Source: Cutibacterium modestum (GTDB lineage: Bacteria > Actinomycetota > Actinomycetes > Propionibacteriales > Propionibacteriaceae). Taken from it: a DNA stretch of 64,000 nucleotides. Below are positions 38,075 to 47,123 of this stretch, piece by piece. The position numbers and the translations under genes are program-made. The stretch is from NCBI RefSeq assembly GCF_008326345.1, contig NZ_BJEN01000002.1, forward strand, positions 372,001 to 436,000. Reading direction: 5' to 3'. How positions within the stretch are numbered: the first letter of the stretch is position 1; each line of letters starts with the position of its first letter. Below the pieces are notes generated by a model. It did no database searches, was not told the DNA's origin, and saw only the letters and a list, made by a program, of their open reading frames with translations.

Positions 38075-38439
38075 GCGTGTACGAGTCGACATCGCGTCCG
38101 AAATTCCGTGACGACCGTGGAGGGGCAGCAATTGAGTGCGTCGGGCTACTCCCGCTGTTCCTGGTGGCGGCGATCGCCACCCTGCAGATTGGATTGGCCG
38201 GATGGGCCTCGATCGAGACCGAGCATGCCGCCCGCGATGCCGCCCGTGCCGCATCCCTCGGCGAGGATGCGCAGTCGGCGGCGGAGGCGTCTCTGACGGG
38301 GGTTCTGCACGTGCAGTCGATGTCGGTTGCGGGAGGAGACAGTTGTCGCGTCAGCCTGACGGTCAAGGTGCCCTCCCTCATCGGCTTCCGGGTAGGCACC
38401 GTAACCCGCGTTGCAGAGATGCCGAGGCTGCACGCATGA
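38071..38439 (+). CDS. TadE-like pseudopilin 2
   Basis: 122 residues. The processing-like site is RG|GAAIEC (after Gly17, Glu at +5), then a hydrophobic helix (VGLLPLFLVAAIATLQIGLA) and a TadE-style EHAARDAARAASLG segment. One Cys is in the exported part and one right after the site. It overlaps its neighbours at both ends (ATGA), so the pseudopilins and TadA are tightly coupled. Confidence 0.8.
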   Translation: MSVYESTSRPKFRDDRGGAAIECVGLLPLFLVAAIATLQIGLAGWASIETEHAARDAARAASLGEDAQSAAEASLTGVLHVQSMSVAGGDSCRVSLTVKVPSLIGFRVGTVTRVAEMPRLHA

Positions 38440-39748
38440 GATCGTACGCAGCGTTCGAGGATTCTCGACCCAGCAACACCCAGGCCGACGATCATCGTGA
38501 GTCGCTCGTGTCGGTCTTTCGTCGTCTCCTTCTCGAAGAGGTCGACCTGGGAGAGCTGTCCAAGCTTGACACCGCCCAGCGTAGGGTGCGTCTGGAGCGG
38601 GTTATCGCTCACCTGGTCTCCCGCGAGGGAGTTATTTTGTCGACCTCCCAGCGCAACCAATTGGTGCGTCGGGTCGTCGACGAGGCCGTCGGTCTGGGTG
38701 TGCTCGAACCGATCCTCTCGGACCCGAGCGTCAGCGAGATCATGATCAACGGCCACCAGACCATCTACGTTGAGCGTGCCGGTCGCCTGGAACTGTGGCC
38801 AACGGCCTTCAGCTCCGAGGAACAGCTCATGCAGGCGATCGACCGGATAGTCTCGACCGTCAACCGACGTGTCGACGAGTCCAGCCCGATGGTTGACGCG
38901 CGGCTGCCACCGGATTCGCGCATGCCCCGAGGCGCTCGGGTCAACGTCGTCCTGCCCCCGCTGGCCCTCAACGGTCCGACGGTGACGATCCGGTTGTTCC
39001 CTCAGGCCCTCAGCCTTGAGGCGATGGTCGAACGCAAGTCGCTTGACATGGCTATGGCACGGCTCCTGCAGTCCTTTGTGCAGGCTCGTCTCAACATTAT
39101 CGTCTCGGGAGGCACCGGTTCGGGTAAGACGACCTTGCTTAACGCCTTGTCGACTTTCATGACCCGGCGGAACGCATCGTCACTATCGAGGACGCTGCCG
39201 AACTCACTCTTGATCAGCCCCACACCATTCGGCTTGAGACCCGCCCGGCCAACGTCGAGGGTGGCGGGCAGGTGATGATCCGCGACCTGGTGCGCAACTC
39301 GCTGCGTATGAGGCCCGACCGCATCATCGTCGGTGAGTGCCGTGGCGGTGAGGCGCTCGACATGCTTCAGGCGATGAATACCGGCCATGAGGGGTCGCTG
39401 ACGACGGTGCACGCCAACTCACCCGAGGACGCTCTCGTGCGGCTTGAGACCTTGGCCTCCATGAGCGATGTCGATATGCCTTTCCAAGCGTTCCATGATC
39501 AGGTCAACTCGGCCGTCGACATTATCGTCCAGCTCCAGCGCACCAGCTACGGAGCTCGCCGGGTGACCACCGTCTCGTACGTGACTAGTCGGCGGCAGGA
39601 GCCTTTCCGCATGGAACCGATCATGGAATGGGTCCATGTGCCACAAAATCCGCGCGAGGGCTCATTCCGCACTTGTGGCCTGCCCGGCCCCCTGCGCGAG
39701 CGGTTGGCGGCCAGCGGTGTCTCCGTGGATCACGAGGAGGTCGCATGA
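38436..39748 (+). pseudogene. tadA: Pilus assembly ATPase TadA/CpaF, frameshifted
   Basis: The secretion ATPase that powers Flp pilus assembly. Frame 1 (38436-39275) carries the N-terminal domain, IMINGHQTIYVER and Walker [15 protein letters not shown], then becomes nonsense. From about 39166 another frame reads [20 protein letters not shown] and continues through [20 protein letters not shown], Walker B-like [16 protein letters not shown] and TTVHANS to the stop at 39748. Restoring one C in the CCC at 39163-39165 rejoins them into a normal 437-residue TadA. As written, the product lacks Walker B and the Asp/His boxes, so pilus assembly should fail. Confidence 0.9.
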
Positions 39749-40668
39749 CCTACTTCTGGCTCATGCTTGCCGAGGGTTTACTCATGGCTGGGCTTGTTAT
39801 CTTGGCTATACGCGAGTTCGCATGGGTGGTCGCACAGCGACGTCGGGCAGTCAGCGACGCTACGCCGAGTATCTTGCACTCCAAGACGCTCCTTGGTGAG
39901 ATCAATACCAGGTTTGTGCGCACCCGTCCGGGGCGGTGGCTGGCCCGGGAATTGGAGTTGGGCGGTATCACTCAGCCGCCGGCAGTGGTGGCTGCAGTGA
40001 CCATTCTCGTATCCATCTTGGTGGCTGTGGTTTTCTACAATATGCTCGCCCCAGCCTTGGCCGTGGTCGGTGTCCTGCTCGGCCTGGCAGGCCTGTGGGA
40101 GTCTGTACGCCGGTCTCAGCAGCGTCGCACGGCTAAATTTGTTAATCAGCTTCCCGAATTGGCCCGATTGTTGGCCAATGCCAGCCACGCGGGGCTGTCG
40201 CTGCCCACCGCGATCGCCATGGTTTCCGATGAACTCGGTGAGCCGGCCCGCTCGGAGTTCGCACAGGTCGAGAACCGGTTACGTTTCGGCGCGTCATTGC
40301 AAACGGCCCTCGACGAGTTGGCGTCTCACGTACGATCTCGTGAAGTGACGGTGCTCATGTCGACTCTCATCGTTTCGGCGCGCAGTGGCGGCTCGTTGGT
40401 TACAGCATTGCGCGGCATCGCCGACTCCCTTGAGGAGCGTAAGGAGACCCGCCGTGAGGTGACGACTATCCTTTCCCAGTCGTTGGCGACGGCTTACCTT
40501 ATTATCATCATCGGCTTGGGCCTGCTCGTCGCCCTCAACATGTTCGAACCTGGAACGGTGGAGTTGATGACCCATTCCCTCGTTGGTCGCATTTGTCTCA
40601 TCGCTGGACTGTCGCTCTTTGCGGTGGGATTCGTTGTAATCCGTCAGATGACGAAGGTGAAGCTGTGA
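39745..40668 (+). CDS. tadB: Pilus assembly inner-membrane protein TadB-like
   Basis: 307 residues with a type II secretion F domain (about 145-270: [41 protein letters not shown]) and about four or five membrane helices. With TadC it forms the membrane platform that TadA drives. ATG 39745 overlaps the tadA stop; its stop overlaps the TadC GTG. The upstream in-frame extension lies inside tadA. Confidence 0.88.
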   Translation: MTYFWLMLAEGLLMAGLVILAIREFAWVVAQRRRAVSDATPSILHSKTLLGEINTRFVRTRPGRWLARELELGGITQPPAVVAAVTILVSILVAVVFYNMLAPALAVVGVLLGLAGLWESVRRSQQRRTAKFVNQLPELARLLANASHAGLSLPTAIAMVSDELGEPARSEFAQVENRLRFGASLQTALDELASHVRSREVTVLMSTLIVSARSGGSLVTALRGIADSLEERKETRREVTTILSQSLATAYLIIIIGLGLLVALNMFEPGTVELMTHSLVGRICLIAGLSLFAVGFVVIRQMTKVKL

Positions 40669-41570
40669 GTTCCCTCCTTATCGGCCTCATCCCGGGGGTG
40701 GTCGCCCTCGGTGCTGTTCTCCTGATCGTCCGAGGCATCTATTTGGCCGCATCCGACCCATCGGAGGCGCTCGACTTGGACGAGGTGGCACTGCTCAAGA
40801 AAGCTGAGCGGGACCGCCATGCTGGCCCGCTCGAGTCACTGGCAATGAGATTTCTGCCAGTGGTTCGCGGCGCGTTGCCTACTCGTGCTGTCTCGTGGAT
40901 CCAAAAGCAGGTCAACGCTGCTGGTCGCCCCGACGGTATGACTGTCGATACTGTACTCGCCGACATGCTCAAGTGGGCGGTTATTGTTGTGCCGTTGGCG
41001 GTCTTCGTGTTGGTGCAGGGGATGGCATTCATCGCTCTGCTTGCGCTCTTCATCCCGCCCGTCATCTCGCTGGGCAAGCTCACTGGCGACGTCAAGAGGC
41101 GTAAGGAGCAGATTGACCAGGATCTGCCCAGTTTCATGGACGTGCTGGCTGTGACGGTCACCGCCGGTATCGGTTTCCGGCGTGCTTTGCGTACCGTCTC
41201 CGAGCGGTACGGTGGGCCCCTCGCCGACGAGATCCAGCTCACTTTGCAGCACGTCGACAACGGGGCGAGTATGCGCCAGGCTTTTACTGCCCTGCGTGAC
41301 CGGACTGGTTCGGCTGCCGTTGATGAGTTCGTCTCGGCGTACGTGCAGTCCGAGGAGCTCGGCGCGCCCCTTGTTGACACCCTCAACCACATCGCCGCCG
41401 ACATGCGCCGCTCGTCGGCCCAGGCAGCGCTCCAGCGGGCCTCGAGAATCGAGCCGCGTGTTTCTCTCGTGACGACGACGGTCATGGTGCCCGGCATACT
41501 CGTGTTACTCATTGGCGGCCTACTTATTGGGACGGGCATGCTCCACCAGATCTCGGGGATGTTCAAGTGA
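40665..41570 (+). CDS. tadC: Pilus assembly inner-membrane protein TadC-like
   Basis: 301 residues with a second T2SSF domain (LPSFMDVLAVTVTAGIGFRRAL near 155, then SAYVQSEELGAPLVDTLNH), membrane helices at the N-terminus, middle and C-terminus. GTG 40665 forms a GTGA overlap with tadB, and its stop overlaps the histidine kinase GTG. Confidence 0.88.
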   Translation: MSSLLIGLIPGVVALGAVLLIVRGIYLAASDPSEALDLDEVALLKKAERDRHAGPLESLAMRFLPVVRGALPTRAVSWIQKQVNAAGRPDGMTVDTVLADMLKWAVIVVPLAVFVLVQGMAFIALLALFIPPVISLGKLTGDVKRRKEQIDQDLPSFMDVLAVTVTAGIGFRRALRTVSERYGGPLADEIQLTLQHVDNGASMRQAFTALRDRTGSAAVDEFVSAYVQSEELGAPLVDTLNHIAADMRRSSAQAALQRASRIEPRVSLVTTTVMVPGILVLLIGGLLIGTGMLHQISGMFK

Positions 41571-42655
41571 GTGCCCCGTCACGGCCCGTTTTGGGCTGGT
41601 CCCAACTTGTCCAACTCACCCGAGCGGCCTTGGCACTTCGCCTCCTGGCGGTCTTCGTCGGTTTGCTGAGCCCGGCCGACCGGCTCATGACGCCGGTGCA
41701 GATCATCGTCATCGTGGCGATGTCGACCGTCGAGCTGAGATTCACTGAGTTTCTGGCGCTGCTCGAAGCACACCCCATGCTGGCACTCGTCGACCTGGCC
41801 ATCGTCGTCGGCTTTGTCGCCGTGGCCGGGGCAACGTCGGCCCTGCAGCTAACGGTGCTGACGACCGCTTTCCTTGTCGGCCTGTGGGTCGATCGGCTTG
41901 GCGGAGCTATCGCGATGCTCATGCTCGTTGCGTTGTGGGTTTTGGCACTGGTCATGCGCAAGGCGTCCGACGATGAGGTGCTCAGCCACAAGATCCTGCG
42001 TGCCAGCCTTATCGCGACCACTGCTGCTGAGGAACGAGCCAAGCTGGCCACCGAGCTTCATGACAAACTGGCCAAGACGATCCAGAGTGTCGCGCTGATG
42101 ACCTCGGTCATTCCGGCGGCGGTGGAGACCGATCCGGCACGGGCGATCACCGCGGCGCGTCAGGCCCACCAGATGAGCGCCCGCGCCGTCACCGAGTTAC
42201 GAGGGGTGATGTCTGGATTACGTAGCAACGGCACTGATCTCGTCTTCGGCGAAGCGGTCATCGGCCTAGTGAGCACATGGCAGAGTGCCGAGGGCCGGCA
42301 CGTCCAGCTCACTGTCGACGAGGACATGGTGCTCAAGAGACCTGATGTCCAGTTCGAGGTGTTGGCCGCCCTCAGCGAGTCACTCGACAACATTGCCCAG
42401 CACGCCGGACACTGCGATGTCGACGTCATTGTCAGCAAGGAGGGATCCATCCTCACCGTCGTCGTCCGCGATACCGGCAAGGGGTTCTCCGAGTCGGAAT
42501 TGCGGGCTTGCCAGCGAGTCGGTCATCAAGGGGTGCTTGACGTGCAGCGTCGTCTGGTGCGGATCGGTGGCCTTGCTGATGTCTCTAGTGAGGTAGGCCG
42601 GGGCACGACGGTGACGATGGTGGTGCATGACGAGCCGTTGGAGGAACGTGAGTGA
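41567..42655 (+). CDS. Sensor histidine kinase (HisKA_3/NarL type) of the pilus locus
   Basis: 362 residues. Four or five membrane helices fill the first 130 residues, with no large sensor domain. The phospho-acceptor box is ATELHDKLAKTI (His165). The ATPase domain has SLDNIAQHAGH (N box) and VVRDTGKGFS (G1), and ends near GRGTTVTMVVHDE. It is coupled to tadC upstream and the regulator downstream, so it probably tunes pilus or neighbouring gene expression. The signal is unknown. Confidence 0.88.
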   Translation: MSAPSRPVLGWSQLVQLTRAALALRLLAVFVGLLSPADRLMTPVQIIVIVAMSTVELRFTEFLALLEAHPMLALVDLAIVVGFVAVAGATSALQLTVLTTAFLVGLWVDRLGGAIAMLMLVALWVLALVMRKASDDEVLSHKILRASLIATTAAEERAKLATELHDKLAKTIQSVALMTSVIPAAVETDPARAITAARQAHQMSARAVTELRGVMSGLRSNGTDLVFGEAVIGLVSTWQSAEGRHVQLTVDEDMVLKRPDVQFEVLAALSESLDNIAQHAGHCDVDVIVSKEGSILTVVVRDTGKGFSESELRACQRVGHQGVLDVQRRLVRIGGLADVSSEVGRGTTVTMVVHDEPLEERE

Positions 42656-43313
42656 AAACGAGGCGATCACGGTGCTCGTGGTCGACGATTCCGCTGTCAT
42701 GCGTCTGGGGTTGCGGACCCTGCTCGAGCAGGACGACGACATCGAGGTGGTGGGCGAAGCCGAAAACGGTGACACCGCGGTGCGCTGCGCCACCGAGCTT
42801 CAACCCGATGTCATTCTGCTCGACATTCGGATGCCTAGGCGGGATGGACTGTCAGTGTTGTCTCAGCTCGCGGCGGGGTCAACGGTCATCATGACTACCT
42901 TCACCGACGACGCTGGAGCGATCCGACGGGCCATGGACGAGGGAGCTGCGGGATACCTCGTGCACGGTACTTTCGATGCCCATGCGTTGGGCCACATGAT
43001 CCGTAGTGCGAAGGCCGGCGTCATGCCCGTGGCACCCATGGTCATGTCGGCCTTGGCCGGCCGGGGCCACGGGACGCAGATCGGTCGGTTCCCGGGGATT
43101 CGTCGAAATATGGGTCTCAGCGATCGTCAGGCCGAGGTGATGGATCTCATCGCTGCGGGCCAGTCGAACAAGGAGATCAGCAAGACGCTCTTTCTAGCCG
43201 AGAAGACGGTCAAGAACCACATCAACCAAATCTTCGCCACACTCGGGGTGACGACGAGGGCTCAGGCCATCGTCCTGTGGCTCCAGGGCTCGGGTCCGGA
43301 CGGGCCCGAATGA
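42648..43313 (+). CDS. LuxR/NarL-family response regulator
   Basis: 221 residues. A receiver domain with phospho-acceptor Asp59 (ILLDIRMPRRDG) and a C-terminal LuxR-type helix-turn-helix (LSDRQAEVMDLIAAGQSNKEI, then KTVKNHINQIFATLGV). GTG 42648 lies within the end of the kinase gene with GGAGG just upstream. A GGGTCC/GGACCC inverted repeat lies immediately downstream of this gene and upstream of the Flp pilin gene, a possible target. Confidence 0.9.
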   Translation: MSENEAITVLVVDDSAVMRLGLRTLLEQDDDIEVVGEAENGDTAVRCATELQPDVILLDIRMPRRDGLSVLSQLAAGSTVIMTTFTDDAGAIRRAMDEGAAGYLVHGTFDAHALGHMIRSAKAGVMPVAPMVMSALAGRGHGTQIGRFPGIRRNMGLSDRQAEVMDLIAAGQSNKEISKTLFLAEKTVKNHINQIFATLGVTTRAQAIVLWLQGSGPDGPE

Positions 43314-43329
43314 GGGTTGGGTTCGGCCT

Positions 43330-43355
43330 GGGTCCACAATTGGGCCTGCGGACCC
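43330..43355. promoter_or_regulatory. Inverted repeat GGGTCC-N14-GGACCC upstream of flp
   Basis: Perfect 6-bp arms 14 bases apart, 122 bp before the pilin ATG. The 12-mer GGCCTGGGTCCA that includes the left arm recurs exactly at 46363, and a degenerate version of the whole motif lies at 47679-47704. Candidate operator for the adjacent response regulator; a terminator for that gene is an alternative. Confidence 0.4.
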
Positions 43356-43476
43356 TATGACGGATTGCTTCGGTTCCGTAATGTCGTACATGTCAAGTGA
43401 GGGGGCGGAAATCGCCCGGTTGCCTTCGTTGGGATATCACGGATGCACATTCGAACCACGAGGAGAGGAATTCGCC

Positions 43477-43707
43477 ATGAACGATCTGGTTCTTGCTACT
43501 ACTGTCCACACGCAGCTCGCCATCAAGTCGATGGTTGAGAGGCTTCGTCAGAATGAGCGTGGTGCCAGCGCCCTTGAATACGTCGGCATGCTGATTATCG
43601 GTGCAGTTTTCGTTTCTGCTATCTATGGGGTAATCAAGCCTGAAAAAATTAAGAGCTGGGTTGATAAGGCGACCAGTGTCATGGATCGTTTGAATGTCGG
43701 TGGGTGA
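43477..43707 (+). CDS. flp: Flp-type major pilin
   Basis: 76 residues, the only one of typical pilin size. The prepilin site is NERG|ASALEYVGML: cleavage after Gly29, Glu at +5 and Tyr at +6, as in Flp/class IVb pilins, followed by one hydrophobic helix and a short C-terminal tail. The 29-residue leader is longer than most Flp leaders. AGGAGAGG lies 8 bases upstream of ATG 43477. It is separated from the tad operon by 163 bp with its own likely promoter. Confidence 0.88.
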   Translation: MNDLVLATTVHTQLAIKSMVERLRQNERGASALEYVGMLIIGAVFVSAIYGVIKPEKIKSWVDKATSVMDRLNVGG

Positions 43708-43873
43708 AGTTGTTGCCTATGTAGGAGGAAGCAGTCCATTGGGTTGAGTTCTCTGTTTGCGGCTACGCGGTGGGGTCGATTTCCCCATCGCGCTGAGTTG
43801 TGTCGAATATTCTAAGTATATGCGCGTGTTGCCTCGGGGTTGGGATTCGTTGGAGAGACAGCGTGGATTGGGA

Positions 43874-44554
43874 ATGAGGAAATCAATGTCACGCAAACGT
43901 GGTGAGCAAGGACAGGTAAGTACTGCTATCCTTATGTCATTCACCTTCGTCCTGCTGACGATAGCAATGATGGCAATTCCAAATTTTACTAGGGCTGGAA
44001 CTGAGCGTACTGGGCTTGACAGTGCTGCTGATGCTGCTGCCTTGGCGGGGGCGCAGCAAGTCCAGGAAATGCTTCCGCAAATAGTCGAGGCCTATGCTCG
44101 CTCGGGTGGGGAAAGCCCGGCGGTTGGGTCGATTGGGGCAGAGTCCGCCATCTCCTTTGCAGAGCGAAATGGGTCGCATGTTGTCACGTATCAGTACACA
44201 CCCGTGGACGGGTTGGTGAGCGTGACAGTGAGAAGCAATAAAGTGCAAGAGAATGGCATGCAGAATACGGGCCATGCGGTGGCGGACTCAGGATTTGCTT
44301 TTGGGGGCAGGTGCGTACTCGATGTGCCGACGCCGACACCGATGTCTGGTCCGGTTGTGAGTACTACGTCGACTCCTGGTGGTGCTGGCGAACCGGCTCT
44401 AGCGCCTATTGAGCAGACTTCTGGTCACATGCGGTGCGGTGACAAAGTTATCGACGTGGATATTGATGAGCATGGTGGGGTTGCGGCTAGGGTTTCTCTG
44501 CGTGGGATTCGAGGTTTTCTTCTTGGGGGTCGTAAAGCGTCGTTGGTGCGGTGA
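43874..44554 (+). CDS. TadG-like (Flp pilus-associated) secreted/membrane protein
   Basis: 226 residues. The pattern is RGEQGQVSTAILMSFTFVLLTIAMM: a TadE/TadG-like leader without Glu at +5, one hydrophobic helix, then GLDSAADAAALAGAQQVQEM, a stretch characteristic of TadG/pilus-associated proteins. The exported part has two cysteines and a Pro/Thr-rich segment. ATG 43874 is the likely start; ATG 43886 and several upstream codons are possible. Codon choice from here on is richer in T-ending codons than in the tad core genes. Confidence 0.7.
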   Translation: MRKSMSRKRGEQGQVSTAILMSFTFVLLTIAMMAIPNFTRAGTERTGLDSAADAAALAGAQQVQEMLPQIVEAYARSGGESPAVGSIGAESAISFAERNGSHVVTYQYTPVDGLVSVTVRSNKVQENGMQNTGHAVADSGFAFGGRCVLDVPTPTPMSGPVVSTTSTPGGAGEPALAPIEQTSGHMRCGDKVIDVDIDEHGGVAARVSLRGIRGFLLGGRKASLVR

Positions 44555-44606
44555 TGTGTTCGTGGTCCGGTAGGGCTTTGGTTGTGTATGGGCTTGGGTA
44601 GGTGTT

Positions 44607-45722
44607 GTGGGAATGTGGAATTGGAAGATGAGGGTAGCAGGTTTTGTTGGTGGGCTTGCTGTGGTCTTTGGGTTTGTGGCGTTGCCGGCGCGGTCTGATG
44701 AGAGTGTCAGTGCGCCGGTGCCTCTGGTTGATGCGGTTGCGGTGAGCCAGGATGACCACGCGAAACGGCAGGAGGAGAACCCGGGGTCGGTGATTTTGGC
44801 GTTGCATGCTGTGCGGCGTCTTCCGTATGCCACGGTGGTGTATTACTCGGTGTCGGTGGATGCTTCGGTGTCTGGTCCGCTTGAGGACTACGGGTACCTC
44901 GTCGGTACAGGAGGGGGTGCCCAGGCGCACTACAGCGGCGACCTTGTTGCCGATGGGGCCATCATTGATGTGCGCAACCGGCGGCTGTATAGCACGATCG
45001 CCGACCTCCGTGGTTGCAAGATGTGTGGCGACGACTGGTGGGAGGGTGCGCCGGTGTGGGGAACGGCTCCTGGGCATTCTACGCTTGGTTGGTTTAGTAC
45101 TCCGCCGTTGCCTGCTGATGTGCAGCGGGTTGATGTGACGGTGGGTAACCGTATCTTTCATGATGTGCCGGTGGGTGATGGGTTGTTGGGTCCCACTATT
45201 GATAAGGAGACGGCGAGGGGTCGTTGGAGTGAGGGTATGCCGTTGGGTGTGGCTTAGCCGGCACTGGATCCGAAGGATTTGGCTGGTGTTGATGTGTCGA
45301 AGTTTGTGCACGCGTTGGTGACTACGACTGGTGATGTTTCTGATGCTAGTCGTGAGCGGGTGACTAAGGGGTCTATGAAGATTGATCTGGATGCCAGTGT
45401 GCTTTTTGATTTGGATTCTGATGTGGTTAAGCCGGCTGGTCGTCAGATTATTGATCGGATGGTTAAGCAGTTTGTTGCTCGTAAGGTGTCGGGGAAGATT
45501 GGGGTGACTGGCTATACAGATAATAGTGGTTCTGTTGCTCATAATTTGGATCTTTCGCGTCGGCGGGCTGTGTCGGTGGCCAGGCTTCTTGGATTGCAGC
45601 TATCGAAGGGGGTCACGTTGGTTACGGCGGGTAAGGGGGAGGCTGATCCGGTGGCTAGTAATGATTCTGAGGCTGGGCGTCGTTTGAATCGTCGGGTCAC
45701 GATCACTGTCAAGGAGGGGTGA
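44607..45722 (+). pseudogene. Exported OmpA-domain protein interrupted by an in-frame amber stop
   Basis: Frame 44607-45257 encodes an N-terminal export signal (VAGFVGGLAVVFGFVALPARS) and a beta-rich domain with a CKMCGDDWW segment. TAG at 45255 ends it, but the same frame continues directly (PALDPKDLAGVDVS) to a peptidoglycan-binding OmpA-like domain: VLFDLDSDVVKPAGRQIID and GYTDNSGSVAHNLDLSRRRA, ending at 45722. With CAG instead of TAG it would be one 371-residue protein. As written, the exported half lacks the cell-wall anchor; TTG 45279 could restart the OmpA half without a signal peptide. Its stop overlaps the next ATG. Confidence 0.85.
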
Positions 45723-46348
45723 TGAAAGGTCGTCCGGTTTTCGTTGGCTGTGTGGCTGTGTTGGTTCTGACGGCTTGTGGTAGCACTGGTATGTCTGCTG
45801 GGTCGCCCCATGCTGTTACTTCTTCGGGTGTGTCTGTGGCGGGTATATCGGCGTCGCCGAGTGCGTCGGTTAGTGTGATGGGTTCGGCGCGGGCTGTGGT
45901 TGTGGAGTCGGCGGCGGGTCGGGTGATTCGGGATAAGGTGAAGGAGGATGGTGGTCCGATTCCCAAAGAGGTTGCCGCGATTCGTTTTCGTCCTAATCGT
46001 TATACCCAGGAAGCGATTTTGCATGTGTCATCGGTGCGTACTGGGCCGACTGGAACTGTCCTGACCTTTTGGGTGACTTCACAGGCGCTGAGTCATGTGA
46101 TGGCGGCTGCTGCTCCCGAGGACTACCCGTCTCTTATCGACACTGCTGGAGGAGTCAAATATTCAGTCGACAGTTTCCACGGCTCTCATAGCATGACGTT
46201 CGTAGTTGGTAGTGAGGAACCGGAGATTGACGCCAAGAGTGTGTATGTGATGCAGGCGTCGTATCCGCCTTTGCCGGAATCGGTGACGAAGGTGAAGATC
46301 GCGGTGGGGTCGGCTAAGACGTCTCCTGATATTCCGGTGACTCGCTGA
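45722..46348 (+). CDS. Lipoprotein related to the N-terminal domain of the OmpA-domain protein
   Basis: 208 residues. Signal peptide with lipobox LVLTACGS (Cys near 18), a Ser/Ala-rich linker, then a domain of about 130 residues. Its end (YPPLPESVTKVKIAVGSA, SPDIPVT) parallels the OmpA protein's first domain (PPLPADVQRVDVTVGNR, HDVPV), so the two neighbours share a paralogous fold. AAGGAGGGG precedes ATG 45722, which overlaps the previous stop. Possibly a partner in anchoring envelope structures of the pilus. Confidence 0.7.
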   Translation: MKGRPVFVGCVAVLVLTACGSTGMSAGSPHAVTSSGVSVAGISASPSASVSVMGSARAVVVESAAGRVIRDKVKEDGGPIPKEVAAIRFRPNRYTQEAILHVSSVRTGPTGTVLTFWVTSQALSHVMAAAAPEDYPSLIDTAGGVKYSVDSFHGSHSMTFVVGSEEPEIDAKSVYVMQASYPPLPESVTKVKIAVGSAKTSPDIPVTR

Positions 46349-46362
46349 GGGAACGATGTTGA

Positions 46363-46407
46363 GGCCTGGGTCCAAACTAGGCCTAGATTAGAGTCACGGG
46401 CCCAGGC
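46363..46407. promoter_or_regulatory. Nested inverted repeats sharing the 12-mer upstream of flp
   Basis: Contains GGCCTGGGTCCA (identical to 43325-43336), a perfect CTAGGCCTAG palindrome at 46377-46386 and GCCTGGG (46364-46370)/CCCAGGC (46401-46407) arms. It lies between the lipoprotein stop (46348) and the next gene (46551). It could be an operator or a terminator. Confidence 0.4.
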
Positions 46408-46550
46408 GTGCCGGACAGTTTCGCCGCTATGATCATCGCGGCATTGTGGAGACTATCGAGATGAGACCCATGTAGGCCAAGTTTTTCGAGAACGCTACGA
46501 CCCACCGCGTTTTGTTGAAGCGGTGGCTGCCGGCTGTAAGTGAGTGAGGG

Positions 46551-47123
46551 ATGATGGTCAACAACTATGGCGTGTCGCGTAGGGCGTTGCTCGGTGTGGG
46601 CGGATTGATGCTTGGCGTCGGGCTCGTGGGTTGCTCCGATTCGGAAGGGGAGGTGGATTCGAGCTGGGAGTCGGTGACTGTTGGTCGTATCACGGTGAGC
46701 CACCCCAAGGAGTGGGTGGAGAAGCCACCGGAGAATGAAAATTTCACCAAGAATTTCGCTGACGGCCCCCATGGCATGCAGATTGCGGGTCATTACAGCG
46801 CCGACACCGAACCTACGTTGGCATGGTCCGTGCTTAAGTTCATGATCTCCGGGACGTTCGAGGGCTACCACGCTAAGGGGTACCAGGAGATCACCATCAA
46901 GGGCGCTGCTAAGGCGATCAAGTGCCCGTTTGACTTCACTGATAAGGGGAAGTCTGCGCGTGGGTATTGGCTTGTTGCTTCGGGCGTGTTGCCCACCGAG
47001 GGTACCGCGATCGTGCTTCTCCGTCTTCCCGGCGACGACACGAATCTGGTTGACAAAGTATTGCTTCGATGTCGTTTAAGGCGTGATCTCGTGTCCTGTT
47101 TGAGGTGGTGGAGATGGCGGTGA
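46551..47123 (+). pseudogene. Lipoprotein, frameshifted near the 3' end
   Basis: Twin-arginine-like start (SRRALLGVGGLMLGVGLVGCSD) with lipobox Cys near residue 28, then a domain with VGRITVSHPKEWVEKP resembling PsbP/LpqN-like small lipoproteins. Up to LVDK the sequence is globular. It then turns into an Arg-rich, Trp-rich tail overlapping the next gene. The neighbouring frame from 47057 reads SIASMSFKA and stops at 47086, a natural end. Loss of one A in the run at 47055-47057 would explain it. Most of the domain is intact. Confidence 0.65.

Noticed and set aside
44487-45542. 351-codon open frame on the minus strand
   Set aside because: Very Thr/His/Arg/Asn-rich, no ribosome site, antisense to the OmpA gene; an artefact of the G+T-rich sense strand.
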